From FEN-1219 sp039933105 (GTDB lineage Bacteria; Pseudomonadota; Gammaproteobacteria; Steroidobacterales; Rariloculaceae), in NCBI GenBank assembly GCA_039933105.1, contig JBDTOT010000016.1, positions 33,582 through 97,581 on the forward strand: a DNA stretch of 64,000 bases, written 5' to 3'. Under the pieces are notes generated by a model. It was given only the letters and a program-made list of their open reading frames with translations, ran no database searches and was not told where the DNA came from. Shown here piece by piece: positions 61,830 to 64,000 of the stretch. Position 1 is the stretch's first letter, and each line of letters starts with the position of its first letter. The translations under genes were made by a program, and so were the position numbers.

Positions 61830-63695
61830 TTACACCGCCTCCGCGAGGGGAAACGGCGTGGCTTCGTAATCCATCTCGCCCGTCTGCTCTGGCGCAGATG
61901 AGCCCGCGGACCGTTTGATCGGCAACACTACGGTAAATGCCGAGCCTTGGCCCACTTGCGATTCGACGAGCAGTTCGCCGAGGTGGCTCCGGACTATCTC
62001 GTCGACGATTGAAAGGCCGAGACCCGTGCCCTTGCCGACTTCCTTCGTCGTAAAGAACGGGTCGCGGATCTTGTTCAGGTTTTCTTCCGGAATACCGCAG
62101 CCAGTGTCCTCGATGCAGATCGCAACGTTGTTCGAGTCGTAGAGGCGCGTGGTGATTGTGATCGTGCCCTCGCCCTCGATGGACTGCGCTGCGTTGGTGA
62201 TGATGTTCAGGAACACCTGGTTGATCTGCGACGGCGAGCATTCGATTTCCGGCAGCTGGCCGTAGTGCTTCACGACGGTAGCTTTGTGTTTCACGACGTT
62301 CTTTGCGATCACGAGCGTCTTATCGATACCGCCATTCACGTCGAAGGTCGCGATCGGCGCGCGGTCGAGGCGACTGAAGTCCTTCAAGCTCTGCGCCATT
62401 TCCGTGAGATCGTTTAGGCCGGCGATGCTGTCGCGAGTGAGGTCCTGTATCTCCTCGATCGCGGCCTCGAGCTCCTCGTCGCGCAATAATGTCTTGACGC
62501 CCTTGAGCGCGTTGACGAACTGCATCTGATACTCGGAACGGTCAGCGAAGTCCTCGGACTTGATCGAGAACGCAGCGGCACTGCGATTCACGAACTCGCG
62601 CAACGTGCCTAGGCGTTCCTGTACGAGCTCGGCATTGTTGGCGAGATATAGCAGCGGAGTATTGATCTCGTGGGAGATACCCGCCACGAGCTGACCGAGT
62701 GACGACATCTTCTCGGCTTGCACGAGTTGGACCTGTGATTCTTTGAGGTCTCCGAGCGCGCCGGTGAGCTCGTGCGTGCGCTCGGCAACGCGTTGCTCGA
62801 GTGATTCGTTCAGTACGGCGAGCTCGGTGTTTGCGGCGTTGATCTCGCGGTAGCTGCCGTGCAGCCGCGTCGCGACGAAGCCCACCGCTAGCAACAGCAC
62901 GACGGCGTAAACGGCGAGCATCAACCGGGCCTGGTCTACGCGCGTGACCGAGCTCGTGTACATGTCTGCGGTCGCCGCGCCCAGTGCGGTACCGAACTCG
63001 CCTACTGGCGCGCCGACGAGTTGTTTCTGCTTGCTGTCGATCAATCCCTTCTTTTTCAGGATCGTGCTCACGGAGCTGCGCAGGCGATCGAGATCGCCTG
63101 GCATGCTGTCCACTTTCTGATCACGACCGAGCGACACCAGCAGCCGCTCGAGGTCTGCAGGGCGTACCGAGGCGCGTTGCCCCGAGAATCCCAACGTGCC
63201 GACTACGAGCTGAAAAGTATCGGCGGCGGCGCGATCGAAACCACCATCGCGTAGCTTCTGAATGACACCGGCACCCGACTCTCGCAGGAAGCTCACACTC
63301 GCCGCGTACTCCGTCTCGTCGTCGATCAGCTCGCCCGCGAGCGCTGCGGCTGAATTGACGGTGGCGACGAAAGTATCGTGACTATTCGTGAGCCGCGCTT
63401 CCTGACCGGAGTTGCCGCGCATGCCGAACGCCGAATCGGGTAGTTGCGACGGCGCGGCGGCGAAACGTTTGAGCAGTGCGCGCGCGCCTTCGCCGGGCTG
63501 TTGTTGCTCTTGCCAAGCTTTCTCGAGCGCATCGGTAAGCGAATGGAAGTCCGCATCGACGCGCTTCAAGTCCGCATCGATGGTGTATTGCGCGACGTGG
63601 GTTTCGACCGGTAGGGGGCGCGACTCGAGCGCAAGTGACACGAGCAGGGCCAGCGCCGCGAGCGCGAGAACGAGTGCGATGACTGCACGCTTCAT
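61830..63695 (-). CDS. Sensor histidine kinase with long helical periplasmic sensor (DAHL-like)
   Basis: 621 residues: membrane helix 4-22, a helical periplasmic sensor of about 230 residues (DAHL-type pattern), membrane helix 257-276, coiled coil, then HisKA with H342 in AGISHEINTPL, N-box FLNIITNAAQSI, G1 DTGCGIPEENL, F-box FFTTK and G2 GTGLGLSI. It phosphorylates itself and passes the phosphate to the regulator encoded next. Signal unknown. Confidence 0.93.
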   Translation of the reverse strand: MKRAVIALVLALAALALLVSLALESRPLPVETHVAQYTIDADLKRVDADFHSLTDALEKAWQEQQQPGEGARALLKRFAAAPSQLPDSAFGMRGNSGQEARLTNSHDTFVATVNSAAALAGELIDDETEYAASVSFLRESGAGVIQKLRDGGFDRAAADTFQLVVGTLGFSGQRASVRPADLERLLVSLGRDQKVDSMPGDLDRLRSSVSTILKKKGLIDSKQKQLVGAPVGEFGTALGAATADMYTSSVTRVDQARLMLAVYAVVLLLAVGFVATRLHGSYREINAANTELAVLNESLEQRVAERTHELTGALGDLKESQVQLVQAEKMSSLGQLVAGISHEINTPLLYLANNAELVQERLGTLREFVNRSAAAFSIKSEDFADRSEYQMQFVNALKGVKTLLRDEELEAAIEEIQDLTRDSIAGLNDLTEMAQSLKDFSRLDRAPIATFDVNGGIDKTLVIAKNVVKHKATVVKHYGQLPEIECSPSQINQVFLNIITNAAQSIEGEGTITITTRLYDSNNVAICIEDTGCGIPEENLNKIRDPFFTTKEVGKGTGLGLSIVDEIVRSHLGELLVESQVGQGSAFTVVLPIKRSAGSSAPEQTGEMDYEATPFPLAEAV

Positions 63696-63963
63696 GGCCG
63701 ACCGATTTACTTAATCGAGTGCACCAACACTAGGCAAATTAGAGAAACGTTGGAGTGATAGGCTTCACAGAGCCTTTGCATCGTCGCCACCTGGCGACTC
63801 GCCCTTATGTCCGGGGTGGGGGCGCGATATCGAGCCTAAGTGCCGGTCTGGGGGAAGGCGTGGCCCGTTAGATCCAGCAGCGCCGCGGCTTCGGGGGTGC
63901 GCGCCGTGTCGGCGGATGCGCGACTTCGCTATCATGGCGCCGCTTCGGCCACCGGACAGTGAC
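63696..63963. other. Intergenic region upstream of the kinase operon
   Basis: 268 bp between the kinase start and a possible plus-strand gene. It should hold the kinase promoter. TATCAT at 63931-63936 is a possible -10 box for the plus direction. No operator or RNA was recognised. Confidence 0.4.
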
Positions 63964-64000
63964 GTGCGACCCATTCAGCCTCTGCAGCCGTTTCTCGACC
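63964..64000 (+). CDS. Start of a gene cut by the right edge
   Basis: A GTG at 63964 opens a frame of twelve codons (RPIQPLQPFLD) that reaches the window end, 33 bp after a possible -10 box. Too short to assign; coding status is a guess. Confidence 0.3.
   Translation, partial: MRPIQPLQPFLD

Noticed and set aside
1..64000. CRISPR arrays, insertion sequences, prophage or tRNA genes
   Set aside because: No regularly spaced direct repeats, transposase frames, integrase or cloverleaf with CCA end was noticed by reading. A tool scan could still find a weak tRNA.

Overview
This is a GC-rich, densely coded proteobacterial chromosome segment. Class I fructose-bisphosphatase, SecF, a TatA-type protein, RND efflux genes, a YgiQ-type radical SAM protein and a cysteine-paired OxyR all point to Proteobacteria. 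A gammaproteobacterium of the Xanthomonadales/Steroidobacterales kind is my best guess, but that is an inference from gene style, not a measurement. I found no rRNA, tRNA, CRISPR array, insertion sequence or phage gene. The window reads as ordinary chromosome with a large catabolic block on its left.

Positions 1-13.3 kb hold a divergent catabolic cluster for organic, probably aromatic, acids. The minus arm runs from a DUF6282 hydrolase through a SnoaL-like protein, an amidohydrolase, an HpcH/HpaI aldolase and a second amidohydrolase to an MHS transporter. Several of its junctions are ATGA or GTGA overlaps. The plus arm has a beta-keto acid cleavage enzyme, an AAHS aromatic-acid symporter, a gamma-resorcylate-decarboxylase-like enzyme, a cupin, another MFS carrier, a TfdA/TauD-type dioxygenase and a ThDP-dependent enzyme. 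The combination suggests uptake, decarboxylation or ring modification, and C-C cleavage of one compound, but the substrate cannot be read from sequence.

Positions 13.3-28 kb carry single metabolic genes: a TlpA-like thioredoxin, a Tat-signal SDR, an aldo/keto reductase, DUF4159, a divergent pair of citrate-synthase-family genes (one with an N-terminal HTH) around a perfect palindrome, an EamA transporter, fbp, a MetE-like protein, a multicopper oxidase lipoprotein, an NfeD/SPFH pair and an AlkD-like glycosylase. An FkbM methyltransferase in this stretch is a pseudogene.

Positions 28-43 kb hold an orphan ParA, YgiQ, a small membrane protein with its HTH partner behind two matched operator-like repeats, a possible structured RNA or micro-ORF with an exceptional ribosome-binding site, tatA next to secF without secD, an Lrp/leuA divergent pair with a palindrome, an amidase, an aminotransferase and TrkH.

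Positions 43-64 kb hold a MarR regulator with tandem operators in front of an RND efflux pair, then a long minus-strand run: solute-binding protein, OxyR, tannase, LuxR-type regulator without a synthase in view, pirin and a small membrane protein. Two copies of one 19-bp palindrome sit in front of pirin and the small membrane gene. The right end is a histidine kinase, a double-receiver response regulator and a TonB-like protein in one operon.
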